Below are positions 1 through 11,779 of a stretch of DNA of 64,000 bases, one piece after another (positions within the stretch are counted from its first letter, which is position 1; each line of letters begins with the position of its first letter). Source of the DNA: Girardinichthys multiradiatus (taxonomy: Eukaryota > Chordata > Actinopteri > Cyprinodontiformes > Goodeidae). The notes below the pieces were generated by a model. It ran no database searches. It was not told where the DNA came from and worked only from the letters and a program-made list of their open reading frames with translations. The translations under genes were made by a program, and so were the position numbers. The DNA is taken from assembly GCF_021462225.1 (NCBI RefSeq), contig NC_061800.1, positions 7,199,814-7,263,813 on the forward strand, given 5' to 3'.

Positions 1-634
1 ATGAATTTTCAGAATGAGTTGAAGGCGATCTTGCGAGTTGATCACATACTTGGAGCAGGAGCATTTAGGTCTGTAGGACTTTGTCCTGTCACATTTGGGG
101 AAGATACAGACAAGTGGTCTGATGTTAAATCACTTCTCTCCTTCATCCTGAACTCCTTTATCATCAACTGCATCATCCTCCTTCCAAGATGGATTTTTTA
201 CAGATATTTTTTTAAACTGAACTTATGCACTTTATAAATCCATGCCCATTTTTTGTCCAACCAAATTGGTTTAGGTGAACTGTGTGTGTGTGCGCGGTGG
301 ATGTGTGTGGGACTGTGGAGCAGAGGGTAAGCTGAAGTCTGTGTAGCCAGGCTGAGTGGATGGATGTAGAACATCCGCGTTAGTCGTGACTGCTCAGGCA
401 TCTGTAGGGGGATCTGACTATCACTCACTGCTTCCCTTACATAACACAGCGAGCACTGAATGTAAGGCCACAGGTCAGTTTTCTCAACACCTCTGCATCC
501 ATGTTTTTGGGAGTTTGGAAGATTTGGAATTACGTAAATTTAAAGTGGGCACAGTAACTGATCAAACAGCAACTGCATGTGACTAATCCAAAAAACAACC
601 GCTATTAAATGAAAATAGTACAAGCCAATGGATA
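1..634. other. No recognisable gene
   Basis: An open frame runs from the first base to 237 on the plus strand, but it resembles no family I know and its C-terminal half is hydrophobic in an AT-rich way. There is a short GT-rich run near 281-312. I see no transposon ends or exon-like signals before 635. Confidence 0.5.
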
Positions 635-1725
635 CAGTGCATAACAATAGTATTCAACCCTTTGGTTTTTAACCTATTTTCTGATGTTCCAACCTGTAAT
701 TGAAATGTTTTTTAATATTATTTTATGTGATGGATATGTATAAAATAGTCTAAGATTGTGAAGAGAAAATCCAAAAAAGAATGAAAGTGAAATTTGGTAT
801 GTCCATGTGTATTCATCCCCTTTGCTATGAATCCCCTAAAATGTTCTGGTGCAATTACCTTCAAAAGTTACATAATTAGTAAAATGAAGTCCACCTGTGT
901 GCAATCTGTAAGGTTTGTATAAACATACCTTTTTTCTGAAAGGCCCCAGAAGCCACTAAGCAAAAGACATCACACCATGAAGACCAAGAAGCTCTCTAAA
1001 TAAGAAGGCACATTTTGAGATTGCCAAAAGCCATGAGGGTGACTCCCCACATGTATGGAGAAAGGTGCTCTGGTCAAATGAGACTGAAATTGAACTCTTC
1101 AGTCACCAAGGAAAATGATATGTCCAGCGTAAACCTAAATAATCCGGTACCATCCTAACAGTAGAGCATGGTGGCAGCATCATGCTGTGGGGACCTGAAT
1201 CGAGGGAAAGATGGATGGTGCTAAATACAGGAATATTTTTGAGCAAAACTTGTGTGAGTCTGCCTGTGATTTGAGATTGGGATAGAGGCTCACCTTCCAA
1301 CAGGACAATGACCCGAAGCATACTGCAAAAGCAACGCTAGACTGGTTTAAGGGAAAAAAATTAAATGTGTTGGATTGGCCTAGTTAAACTCCAGACTGCA
1401 ATCCAATAGAGAATCTGTGGTTAGCCTTGAAGAACAATCTTAACAATGGAAAACCATCCAACATAAAGCAGCTGGAGCAGTTTTGCCGTGAGGAATGTGC
1501 AAAAATCCCAGTGGCAAGATGTGGCAAGCTCATAGAGATTTATCCAAAGTGTCTTGCAGCTGTAATGGCCACAAAGGTTTGCTCTACAAAATATTGACTT
1601 TAGGGGGGGTTATGCACAAGGAAGTTTTCTGTTACTTTGTCATATTTGTTGTTTGCATCACAATAAAAAAATATTCAAAGGCATGTTCTGCAAATGAAAT
1701 GGTGCAAACTCTGTGCACATTCATA
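635..1725 (+). mobile_element. Decayed Tc1-like DNA transposon
   Basis: The start follows a TA and has the look of a Tc1 inverted repeat that mentions a CAGTGCATAACAATAG-type end. The interior reads, with many stops and frameshifts, as a Tc1 transposase on the plus strand. The GGC-AGC-ATC-ATG-CTG-TGG-GG tract near 1171-1191 is the HGGGSIMLWG region. The run near 1299-1320 is the QDNDPKH region with the second catalytic Asp, and 1390-1425 is the PDxNPIENLW region with the catalytic Glu. The 3' part encodes the usual C-terminus and then an A/T-rich terminal region. No frame is open for more than about 100 codons, so the copy is dead. The 3' border is approximate. Confidence 0.8.
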
Positions 1726-4499
1726 TTCATGTTTTGCTGTCTCTGTGAGACTCTTCCAAGGCACTGTAATTGTCAATCGAACTGAACAATTTTTGTCTGT
1801 ACTTTTGACATTCCCTTTAAATCATGTACTATTTGTATGATTTCAATGAAATACAAAAATAAACATCCGACACAAAAACAGATACAAGAAAGAAAAAAGT
1901 ATAAGAAAAAATGGCCTCCCCGGAATTAATTAAGTTTTTGCATGCACAAATGAGCTGATGTTACGGATCGTGCTTCTGGGACACATTGACCTGTATATCA
2001 AATTTTTTTGTTACTCCTGTGTGTGTTTTTCACAGTTTTCAACAGAACTTTAACTGCCTTACTGCCACCTATTGGACTGGAGTACATGCATGAGTATTAC
2101 TGATGTGCCAGAAATTAGGGAAAATTAGAAAAGTGTCAAACGTTTTTTAAGCAGCATTTCCTCTGATATAAGTTAATCGAACTTAATGCATTAACCTTTT
2201 AGCCCTGTTTATTGTGAAATAAAACAATTACTATGACTCAATACCCAGGTACATTCTTGCGTGCTCGGCAAGTACGTGGTTGGTAACTACAGCTGAAAGT
2301 ATGTTCTTACAGAGAACGCAAGGACGCAGAATGGTAGTTCTACATTTGGAACACACTGTACTTGATGATATCACTTCTCAACTAGATCTTTCACGGAGTT
2401 TCAATAAATGGTCTTGTTTTACTTGGGAATAGGATTATTTTCACATTTATAACGATTGTAAAATATATTTGACAGATATCAAATATACATAATTACAAAG
2501 AAGTGTCATTACTAAGTTGAAACCTTTGAAAATGATGAGGTAAAGTTTACATTTCTTGATCATTAAAAGTTTTACTAAGTAAAGAATAGGGATTTAAGCA
2601 TGATTGTCCCCTCAAAAAAAAAAAAAAAATCAACATTTATTTCCTTCAAAAGACAAGTTGCTTATAAAATATGGAAACTGAAAAAATTACTTTACATTTA
2701 ATTTTTACCAACCTGTATCTGGCTATAGTTGTTGCTTTACAATGGCATGATTTATTTACAATATCTACTAAACACTGATTTACACACTTCTTTTTCTTTT
2801 TAATTATTATCTTCAGGTAAACTGATATTAAACAGTCAGCAGCAAAAACAGAGACAAAATGCTTTAGTAAAAAAGTTATTAGTAAACACAAAGCAAAATA
2901 AACGGATAATCAGTTGGCAAGTAGAGGGAATAATCATAAGCAAATATTTATTTAATGTAAAAGAAGATGAGGAGACAGTGGAGTAGATGATGGCAGGACA
3001 CAAGGATGAAAAGAATCACTGGGAGCTTTTGGAAAACTGCATCCAAACCTGGAACTGTGGTCTCTCCTCCTGCAGAGCTTCTTCATAAAACCATGAAAAA
3101 TGGAAAATAATTAAGAGTTCAAACTCCACTAAGTTATATCTTACTCTCTGGTACTTGTAGTTATTCACCACATGTTAAACGCTTATACCCACTTTCAGCC
3201 GCTACAAACAGCTTAAGGTAGTGGAAAATGACAGAATGACATGCTGAGCTCAGGCTGTGGTTGGTGAGAAAAACACAATCCAACCGCCTGCTGGGCCTGC
3301 AGCTACCATGGCCTGTCAGCAGACCACTGCTGCTCATAAAACTCCAAAGCACATTTCAGAGTATACATATTCTTGATGAACAGACTGCATAGATGATGTT
3401 TTAATGTCTACCTTCTCACCTAAAAACATCTTAAAACTACTTTTTGTGACAAATGAATAGTGGTACAAAAACAATACATATCTGCTCTTACTTTCTCCAT
3501 TTATCGCTGCTGGTGGTACATTATGGGATACCTAGCTTACCCAAGTGCACAGAAGGATGCATCGATGCATCTTCGATAAAATGGGAGGAGCAAGAACTCA
3601 CCCCGTGCACTTTCAGCGTACTTGATTTGATGCATACTTAAAACTGGACAAGTACTTGGGCCACCATTGATGATGTTTAACAAGTGTGATAAGTAGAACA
3701 CTTGGATAATTTGGATTCGTTTGTTACACAGTCCTACAGATAAACAAGATTTCACTAATATTTTGAAACATAAACAAAACCATTAAAGAGGTGACACTAT
3801 GAACTATTTCTAGCACCTTATATTCACATTAAGCCTGATTAGCTATTAGCATCACTGACTGAAACACCAGTCTCTATGCTTATTCCATTAGTACACTGTG
3901 AGATGTCCAAAAGGCTGTCAAAAACTACAAACCCAGCATGTTCTAACAGAATTAGACTTCTCAATAAATACAAAAGAGCAACTGCCATTCACTAACTTCT
4001 CCTATCTGTTGACACCTTAGTCCCGTTGTGATAGGTGAGATGCCTATTATTATGAAGAAAAATGGTCTTCTTTAACTCATGAACGACTTAATACTTCTGG
4101 TTATCAGCATCCATCTGTTCAATCATGGATCTGTGCCAGTCAAGTGTAAGATTGTCCGATTTTAGTCACCAGACAATTTCTTAGTGCAACTCCTATAATA
4201 CCGGTATAGAACTGAACTGTGCATAATTTAATTGGGTTATAATATGAATCTAAATGAACTACACTAACCTATATAGGAATGAGTTGGATTGAAATGAATG
4301 AGATGGGACTGAACTAGACTGTAAATACCTAGCTGTAAACTGGAAGACTGCAGAGGCACTAAATGAATTCTGGTGTTAATCAAGTCATATAATTAAAATG
4401 TTTCGAATAAAATGAAAATATAAGAGAAAGAAAGTACATCACCACTCTGTTTAACCATGTTGCTGTTGTCTTTAGCATAGCATGAGTTCCTTAAGAAAA
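1726..4499. other. AT-rich region without a recognised gene
   Basis: The short open frames here are AT-rich and match nothing I recognise. Two patches (about 2240-2370 and 3450-3660) contain paired GTAC/CAAGTACTT-type motifs and could be ends of an old DNA transposon, but I cannot pair them convincingly. A 16-bp perfect palindrome lies at 3556-3571. Confidence 0.4.
3556..3571. repeat. 16-bp perfect palindrome
   Basis: GATGCATCGATGCATC is its own reverse complement, built from two GATGCATC units. It may be part of an old repeat end; no function is implied. Confidence 0.7.
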
Positions 4500-5458
4500 T
4501 CCAGGGCAACCAGTAGCTTTGAGAAATCACCTTATTATTAGTGTGTACTGTAAGAACATGGCATCAACCTGTACTGACAGCCTGGGCAAGGAAAGGATTA
4601 ATAAGACAAGCAGCCAAGAGAACCATTGTAACTCTGGGGAGCCTCAGAGGTCCACAGCTCAGGTAGCTGAATGGGTTTACAGATTAACCTTTAAATGTGA
4701 AATTCATAATTCTGACCATAATGAAAGGGCAGCAAGAAGTTTGCCACAAGCTGTGTAAGGAACAAAGCAACATGTGGAAAAAGATCATAGAATGAAGCTA
4801 GAGCTTATTTTTGGGGTTAACTGCAAAACACTTGACTATGTGTCAATAAACCAATCATCACCCCAAACTCACCATTCAAATAGTGAAATACAGTAGTGAC
4901 AGCATCATGCTGTGGGGCTGTTTTCCTTCAGCGCGGACAGGAAAGCTGGTCAGAGTTAATGAGAGGAAGGATGGCACTAATTACAAGGCAATCCTGAAAG
5001 AAAACCTGTTACAGGTCACAATAGACTTGAAACTCTGGGGCAGGTTCTCCTTCCAGGAAAACAAGAACCCCAAAGATACAGCTGCAATGGAACTGTAAGA
5101 TCAAAGCATATTCATGTCTTGGAATGGCCTAATCAAAACACAGACCTAAATCCAGTTGAGAATCTGTGACGCAACTTGAAAACCGATGTACACTGAACCC
5201 AGCCTGACTGAGCTTAAGGTGTTTTACAAAGAAAAAAACTTTAGTTTCTGGATTTGCAAATCTGGTAAGCACATGACCCCCTGCAGCTGTAACTGCTGGA
5301 CTGTATTGTCTCAGAGGGACTGAAAACCAATGCATGCCACACTTTTCAAATTGTAATTTTTTTAATTTTATTTAAATATGTATCATGTTCCTTCTACTAC
5401 ACTATGTTAAAAATAAAATTATTATCTCAGTAAAATGCTTTACACTTTTTGTGATTGT
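4500..5458 (+). mobile_element. Decayed Tc1-like DNA transposon
   Basis: The plus strand keeps scattered Tc1 transposase motifs. A tract near 4895-4920 encodes the SIMLWGCF region, with an open stretch to 5096 that reads as the RxNERKDGTNYKAIL segment. Near 5130-5170 comes PxLNPVENL, where the catalytic Glu region is followed by an in-frame stop. The 3' end (about 5340-5458) is the AT-rich terminal region typical of these elements. The sequence upstream of 4880 is rearranged. It abuts the next Tc1 copy at 5459 in the same orientation. Confidence 0.75.
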
Positions 5459-6416
5459 TACATGAAATCTAAGAGAATGGTCCGAAAAAGAGAAAATATC
5501 CAGTGAACGGCAGTTCTGTGGGCGCAAATGCCTTGTTGATGCCAGAGGTTAGAGGAGAATGGCCAGACTGGTTCGAGCTGATAGAAAGGCAACAGTAACT
5601 CAAATAACCACTCGTTACAACCAAGGCATACAGAAGAGCATCTCTGAACGCACAACATGTCGAACCTTGAAGCGGATGGGCTACAGCAGCAGAAGACCAC
5701 ACCGGGTGCTGCTCCTGTCAGCTAAGAACAGGAAACTGAGGCAACCATTCGCACAGGCTCACCAAAATTGGACAATAGAAGATTGGAAAAACGTTGCCTG
5801 GTCTGATGAGTCTCGATTTCTGCTGCGACATTCGGATGGTACGGTCAGAATTTGGCGTCAACAACATGAAAGCATGGATCCATCCTGCCTTGTATCAACG
5901 GTTCAGGCTGGTGGTGGTGGTGTACTGGTGTGGGGAATATTTTCATGGCACACTTTGGGCCCCTTAGTACCAATTGAGCATCGTGTCAACGGCATAGCCT
6001 GTTTGAGTATTGTTGCTGACCATGTCCATCCCTTTATCACCACAGTGTACCATCTTCTGATGGTTACTTCAAGCAGGATAACGCACCATGTCATAAAGCA
6101 CGAACCATCTCAGACTGGTTTCTTGAACATGACAATGAGTTCACTGGACTCAAATGGCCTCCACAGTCACCAGATCTCAATCCAATAGAGCACCTTTGGG
6201 ATGTGGTGGAACGGGAGATTCACATCATGGATGTGCAGCCGACAAATCTGCAGCATCTGTGTGATGCTATCATGTCAATATGGACCAAACTCTTTGAGGA
6301 ATGTTTCCAGTACCTTGTTGAATCTATGCCACGAAGGATTCAGGCAGTTCTGAAGGCAAAGGGGGTTCCAATCCGGTACTAGCAAGGTATACCTAATAAA
6401 GGGGCCGGTGAGTGTA
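5459..6416 (+). mobile_element. Tc1/mariner element, DD36E type, 5'-truncated
   Basis: The 3' terminal repeat at about 6388-6416 (TACCTAATAAAGGGGCCGG then TGAGTGTA) ends at a TA. The same terminal repeat marks the element at 9582-11000, so the two are relatives. The long 5' non-coding region seen in the other copy is absent, so this copy is 5'-truncated or internally deleted. It carries the transposase pseudogene at 5559-6382. Confidence 0.85.
5559..6382 (+). pseudogene. Tc1-like transposase, one frameshift
   Basis: Cut-and-paste transposase of the Tc1/mariner superfamily, acting in the nucleus on its own terminal repeats and inserting at TA. The open frame gives the end of the DNA-binding region (ARLVRADRKATVTQITTRYN), then the first catalytic Asp in AWSDESRF and the GGGGVLVWG turn. 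A single missing base near 6050 shifts the frame. In the next frame come QDNAPCH (second Asp) and [14 protein letters not shown] (Glu), running to a normal stop at 6380-6382. Thirty-six residues separate the second Asp from the Glu, a DD36E spacing as reported for the Incomer group. The natural start lies upstream, where stops interrupt the frame. Apart from the shift it is well preserved, so it is a fairly young copy. Confidence 0.9.
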
Positions 6417-7768
6417 CATACAAAAGAAAATGACACCACATTAAAGACACATGTCCAGATTGCAAATTAGGTGCAGTTGAAAGTGGAAACAAACGTATAC
6501 AAGGGAAAAGCCAACAAAATAAAACAGGAGGCAAGGTTCACACAGAAAATCCAGAATCTAATCACAGAAATTTACAAAAGCATATAATCCAGAAAATAAG
6601 ACCAGTCAAGAAAGCAAAACATACACCATGAGAAAATCCCTCACTTTCTTTCTTATTGTAATCTTTTAGATGTACAGTACAGCTGGAGCGAATACAGTGG
6701 ACCCCTGAATAGGACATTGTGTTGCAGGTACCCCTAATTCAGACTTAAATGTATCCAAAAAATTGCACTGATTTATAAAGGTTGTCGAAACCAATCTATA
6801 GTTAATAGATTCTTATTTTCTGTAATATTAATCCCAGTAGAGCTGTACAAGAACACATTCAAGAGTGGCGTTAGGTTTTTTTGTAAAGTTTGAAGTTAAC
6901 AATGCTGTGTTCTACATGAGGAACTTAAACTCAAAACAGCTCTCCGTTATTATATTAGGGTGATTTCCTGTAGCAAACTTTTTTGTTTAAGTTTTTCTTC
7001 CCACGGCCTGTCCTGATTACTGCCTCCATTGTAGAATCCAGTAACCCCTTAAATATAACCTGTCTGACAACATGAAGCAGGACTGAAAGATCTCGAAGAG
7101 CAAGGCTCCATGCCTCTATAAGAGAAAAAATACCTTTTCATGTATATCTGAACACAGGTTAGGGTTAGAAATACTCAAGTTCTGAAATAACTAGTAGCTG
7201 CAACTGTTTTTCTGAGATTCTAGTAAATGCTTCTTATATTTTTCTCCAACAAACTGTTATGAAATAAGTTGTTTTTCTGTCCTCATAATAGTAATCAAAC
7301 ACTAGTAATCAACCACTTTTATGCTTGACTGGAGTCACACTTGTTTTCTTAGCACAAACAAAATAACGGAAAAACTGTTAATTTACTCACTTTCCTTCAT
7401 TAAATTTCGTCAAATTCTATAAAATAAGTTAATGAAAACATAGATGATGTGAAAAACAAGAACATTAGTGTATGAGAGAACATTTTACAGGTTGCTTTTT
7501 AAAATTCAAACATCATAATCTCACCTTCTCTCTCTCTGTCTCCTTGTGTGTGTCTTTATCCTTCTCTTTCACACTCTTTCTCACAGTGACTGTGTGTCCA
7601 GATGGAGTGTGTGCCATGCTCCCAGACGGCCTTCTGGCTAATCATCGCCCATACACCTCTAAGCTTCATCCCCATGCACAGAAATCCACTCTCATACAAA
7701 CACTCTTAAGACACATACTTTTATTAGAATCAGTTACCAGACAACCAGGCCTCCGTTTGGTCTAGGTT
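6417..7768. other. No recognisable gene
   Basis: AT-rich sequence with short frames only. A CT-rich stretch lies at about 7525-7590. I see no repeat ends or exon-like signals. Confidence 0.45.
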
Positions 7769-7773
7769 CTAGG

Positions 7774-8398
7774 TGTCATAGTTAACTATTCTGTTGCTGG
7801 ACCAAAGGCAGACAGGCTCGGAGGAAGCAGAGTGGGATCAAAAACTCATCTTTATTTTTAGAGTTCACTCACTTGCAAGCGAGGAGCAGGGGTACAGATA
7901 TCCAGAGCACAGGTATTCACAAAATCGGAAACAATAAGATCTGGAGCAGGCCAAAGACACGACAAAATACATGGAAGAGACATAACGACACTGTGGGGAA
8001 CAAAGGACAAAGACAAACTTAAATATAGACGAAGGTGGACAAGAAACAATAGGGCAGGTAATCAGGGAAAACAGACACAGGTGTGGAACAGGCGTGCAGC
8101 AAGACAGAGGGGCAGGTGAACTAGATGAGGAGCCAGACAAGACAAACAGTGAACAAACCCAAGGGACCAGAAAACTATAATAATAATAATAATAAAGAAA
8201 CCATTCTAAGTAAATAGGGAAGCCACACTAAGGGAACAAGGGCAAGAGGAGAACACATTGGGAGGGAGAAGGAAACCAGAACAGTCAGGAAAACAAAAAA
8301 TAACCAAACATGAATACAAACCAAAAACGAGAAACCTCTAGCTAAAGCAAACAAAACACAAAAACCCAAAACAAAATCCAAAATGTCACATCCTGACA
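7774..8398 (-). mobile_element. Solo LTR, Gypsy-like (copy 1)
   Basis: The unit starts TGTCA and ends TGACA and is flanked on both sides by CTAGG (7769-7773 and 8399-8403), a perfect 5-bp target duplication. This identifies a solo LTR left by recombination between the two LTRs of a retrotransposon. The plus strand is C/A-rich, so the sense strand is probably minus, where an AATAAA lies near the downstream end. An AATAAT microsatellite at about 8176-8197 recurs at the same place in the copy at 58468-59493. Open frames inside are low-complexity and not genes. Confidence 0.85.
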
Positions 8399-8613
8399 CT
8401 AGGTACCATGGACTTTGCTCCCAATTCTGACCCTTAATGATTTCACTACATCGCAACAAACTTAACTAGATTTGTACCTGGTGTCTGCACTGAAAGACCT
8501 ACTGTCATGTTTAATCAATTAAATCACAGTACCATTTTGTGAAAAGTCCATTCCCATGGCAGATAGAGCCATTAAAAATTATGAACTAAGTAAAAGGATT
8601 CGTGTGATCAACA

Positions 8614-9196
8614 TGTCATGATGTAGGGTTGTTTGGTTTTTGGTTTCAGGTTTCTTCTTCTGTTTTTTACAGTTAAGGTTTTGACTCGTTCTTTTGTTAT
8701 TATTCTTAGATTTTGAATCATGTTTCTGTTTATTTTCCTGGTCATGCTTTAGTTTTGTCGTCTTGTTTATGTTTTGTCAAGTTTGGTTTTCGGATCTGGT
8801 TATGCTTTAGCTTCATGTTTTTCTAGTTTGTTTATTAGAGTCTCTGTTTTTGCCGCAGCCACGTTTTGTTCTGTCTGTCAATTACGTTTATTCGGCTCAC
8901 CTGTCCAAGTTAATCTGTCCCCTTGCTCCACCTGGTTTTCACTCGATATATTCAAACCTGCTCTGTTTGTCTTCGCGGAAACATCTTTCATTCTCATGCT
9001 CATGTCTTGTTTTCAAACCAAGTCTTGTCTTTTTGATCATGCCATGCCTGTCTCGCCTGCCCGTTTGTTTTGTTCCTGCCTCCTGCTGTGAGTGAGTTTT
9101 TGTTATTAAACCTTTTTTTTTTCACTTACGATCACGCTGCCTGCTCGTCGGCATTCTGGTGTCCGATATCAAGTAAACCGTGACAGAACCGTGACA
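8614..9196 (+). mobile_element. Solo LTR, Gypsy-like (T/G-rich sense)
   Basis: It starts TGTCA and ends TGACA with a perfect CAACA duplication on both sides (8609-8613 and 9197-9201). An ATTAAA signal near 9104 followed by a T-run fits a polyadenylation site in the LTR. The 105-residue open frame inside is a by-product of T-rich sequence. Orientation is opposite to its neighbour at 7774-8398. Confidence 0.85.
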
Positions 9197-9581
9197 CAAC
9201 AATAATAGTCAAGATTGGCGGCAACATCCAAACCATGATTATTTATGTTGAAAAAGCCAAAGGGAACCACCAGTAGCAACACTGACCTGCAACACATTGC
9301 AGTCTATAGTTTCATACTGGTAATGCCAATTTATACCAAAACCATGTGCCAAACCAAATGCAGCTTCAAAGAACTACACTTATTTTGCCATGGATATTTG
9401 GCCAGTAACAAAACTAAACATAAAACTATCAATTAACCACCATAAAAACTGAACATTTTACTAAGTGTTCTCAATCAGTTGACCTCTTGGTGAAGCATAC
9501 TGCATGTTCAAATCCCATCTTACTTCTTTGGAAGTGTTATGACAAGGACTTATATCCTAGTGGGTTTCTTCTCTTACAGTA
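9197..9581. other. No recognisable gene
   Basis: Short AT-rich spacer between a solo LTR and a Tc1 element; nothing supported in it. Confidence 0.4.
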
Positions 9582-9612
9582 TACACTCTTTGGGCACCTA
9601 ATTAGGTACAAC

Positions 9613-9978
9613 TTACCGTTTTTGGGTTGGACCACCTTTTGCTTTCAAATCTGCTTTTAATTCTTTATGGTATAGATTCACCAAGGTGTCTGAAACATTC
9701 CTCAGAGACTCTGGTCCATATTTTACATGATAGAATCTTGTAGTCACTGCTGATTTGTTCAGGGTCATCAATGATGTGAATCTCCTGTTCCACCACATCC
9801 CAAAGGCGCTCTGTTGAATTGAGATCTGGTGACTGGAGAGGCCATTGACATACATCCTGTTCAAGAAACCAGTTTGAGATGAATTCAGCTTTGTGTCATG
9901 GTGTGTTATCCTGCAGGAAATGAAGGGAGGGACATTGTCCATAACAATACCCATTTCAATAATGCTCAGTTGGAACCT
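9613..9978 (-). pseudogene. Tc1-like transposase, C-terminal fragment
   Basis: Reading the minus strand gives, over two frames, the segment from the second catalytic Asp (QDNTP) through PDLNSTERLWDVVE to a C-terminus ending AKGGPTQKR. The NPIE signature is altered to NSTE, though the Glu is kept. At least one frameshift and several changes make it non-functional. It is a relative of the copy at 5559-6382. Confidence 0.8.
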
Positions 9979-9979
9979 G

Positions 9980-10735
9980 GCCTAACTCTGTGTCTACCTG
10001 TGACACCTTTCTGGAGGGGGGCATCGTCCAAGCTTCTGCTGGCAACAACTTCATGCTCACCTTCTACCGATGATCCACTTGGCCCTGTCTTTCAGTGTTT
10101 AACCATTTCTCTCTCCTGGACATAGCAATTGACTAAGCGTTTACTGTAACGAATTATATGTGCTCTCTTTCAGACTCTAACCTCGAAAACTGGCTCAAAG
10201 TTTATCTGTTCTTTCTTTCTAGATGAAACGACTAAAGGAGCTACATCCACTAACATTTACTTTTCATTCCCATAGAAAGTACTCCTGGATCAGTGCTTCT
10301 GTATTCTTTGTGTGTCTCTGCTCTGTTCTCTCAAACCCCCGGTCGGTCGTGGCAGATGGCCACTCACACTGAGCTTGGATCTGCAAGAGGTTTCTTCCTG
10401 TTAAAAGGGAGTTTTTCCTCTCCACTGTCGCTACATGCATGCTCAGTATGAAGGATTGCTGCAAAGTCAACACCAGTGACTGTCCACTGTCGTTACATGC
10501 TCATCCAGGAGGAGTGACTGCTGCAAGTCTCTGACTCGATGCAATCTGCTGGGTTACCTTAGATAGAAAAACTTTTTATCCAATTTGAATAAATAACTGA
10601 ATCTGACTGCACTGTTCAATGGTTAGGATTAATTGGAATGTATGTACCTGACTTTGTGAAGTGCCTTGAGACGACATATGTTGTGAATTGGTGCTATACA
10701 AATAAACTGAATTGAAATTGAATTGAACTAAGGAA
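9980..10735 (+). repeat. Interspersed fish repeat with TTGAA tail
   Basis: About 750 bp inserted inside the Tc1 element. The 3' end, at about 10660-10735, reads GTGCCTTGAGACGACATATG then GGTGCTATACAAATAAACTG and a run of TTGAA units. A tail of short tandem units is typical of non-LTR retroelements. Reverse-oriented partial copies sit at 53143-53260, 53428-53725 and 60485-60634. Class is not determined from the sequence alone. Confidence 0.7.
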
Positions 10736-11004
10736 CTCAAAGCATGCCAAGAAATGTCCTTCATACATTTTTGGTTAGCCTGTGAGAATTGTGGCAGTTG
10801 TATGTAAAAATGTCAGCAGATCGGCAGTTTCTAACTTACTCAAACCAGCCCATCTGGGACCAAAAAAAAAAATGCAAAGCAACTTGTTTTCACCACTTCT
10901 AGATGCTAAAAGCATCTAGTTGCTGCGTAATTGGCAGATCTGTTATTTGTGTTTACAAGAAATAGAACAGTTGTACTTAATAAAGTGGCTGGTGAGGGTA
11001 TTCC

Positions 11005-11098
11005 TCTGCTTTGGATCCACCTTTATCCTTGCGTTGCTCAATTTATCACTTTGTATGCAGATGATACTCAACTTTATTTCTCCTTTTTTCCAGACTTA
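11005..11098 (+). mobile_element. Possible L2-like LINE RT scrap
   Basis: A short stretch reads LYADDTQLYFS on the plus strand, the active-site motif of L2/CR1-type reverse transcriptases. It is too short to classify firmly and is separate from the LINE that follows. Confidence 0.4.
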
Positions 11099-11139
11099 TG
11101 GAACTGACCATGAGTCTCATATCGATGAATTATGGAATA

Positions 11140-11752
11140 CTGTTATCAATGAAAATCTGGAAGAATGAATTACTGAGGTGGAGGTCTGGCCCTGTATGTA
11201 CACAACTCCTAGTGCACAGCCACTAAAACCATTGGAACATTTTGCTCACCAGACCTGGAATATTTGGTGGTTAAGTGCAGACCCTTCAAGCTGGTAAGAG
11301 AATTCTGCTCCATTCTGATTGTTGCTGCCTATATTCCAGCAAAAGCTAATACTAAGATGGCTCTGGAAGAGCTTTACTGGCTAATAAGCAGACAGATGAA
11401 CACTCACCTTGAGGCAGCTGTGATACTGGGTGGAGATTTTAATCATGCAGAACTCAAGACTGTTCTCCCCAAATTCAAAAAATTCATAAATTTTCCTACA
11501 AGAGATAAAAATATCCTGGATCAGGTCTATTGTAACATCAAAGGGGCATACAAGGCTGCTGCTGGTCCACATCTGGGTCTGTCTGACCACATCACTTCTG
11601 AACTCATCCCTGTCTACAAACCACTGATCTGCAGGTCAAAGCCCATCATCAAACCTGTTCAGGTCTGGACTGAGGAGGCCGCCTCATCGCTCCGGGACTG
11701 CTTCGAGCTTACTCAATGGGAGGTTTTCAAAGAGGGATCAGATTTCTAGGGC
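11140..11752 (+). pseudogene. LINE endonuclease domain (APE type)
   Basis: The apurinic-endonuclease-like domain that nicks target DNA for LINE insertion. An open stretch from 11264 to 11749 shows VAAYIPAKANTK, then GGDFNHAELK (the GDFN metal-binding motif) near 11432-11460, and LGLSDHI near 11572-11590 (the SDH catalytic motif). The N-terminal half of the domain is missing or out of frame, since residues such as PDLEYLVVKCRPF begin just upstream. It stops at 11749, where the nested insert follows. Confidence 0.85.
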
Positions 11753-11779
11753 TACACATCAGCTGTTCTCTCTTATGTG

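Larger units (their letters stand above)
9582..11000 (-). mobile_element. Tc1/mariner element split by a nested repeat
   Basis: Both ends carry the terminal repeat found at 6388-6416. The left end at 9582 (TACACTC then ATTAGGTAC) is a diverged inverse copy, and the right end at about 10970-11000 reads TACTTAATAAAGTGGCTGG. The minus strand between 9613 and about 9978 encodes the C-terminal half of a transposase in broken frames. Positions 10740-11000 are the 5' non-coding part, including GGCAGTTTCTAACTTACTC. The middle is interrupted by the repeat at about 9980-10735. The flanking bases are TA on both sides. Confidence 0.8.

Noticed and set aside
1..237. 78-codon open frame from the first base
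   Set aside because: No recognisable motif, hydrophobic AT-rich second half and no splice-like signal tied to it.
8774..9091. 105-codon frame as a membrane protein
   Set aside because: Lies inside a solo LTR; the hydrophobic look comes from T-rich sequence.
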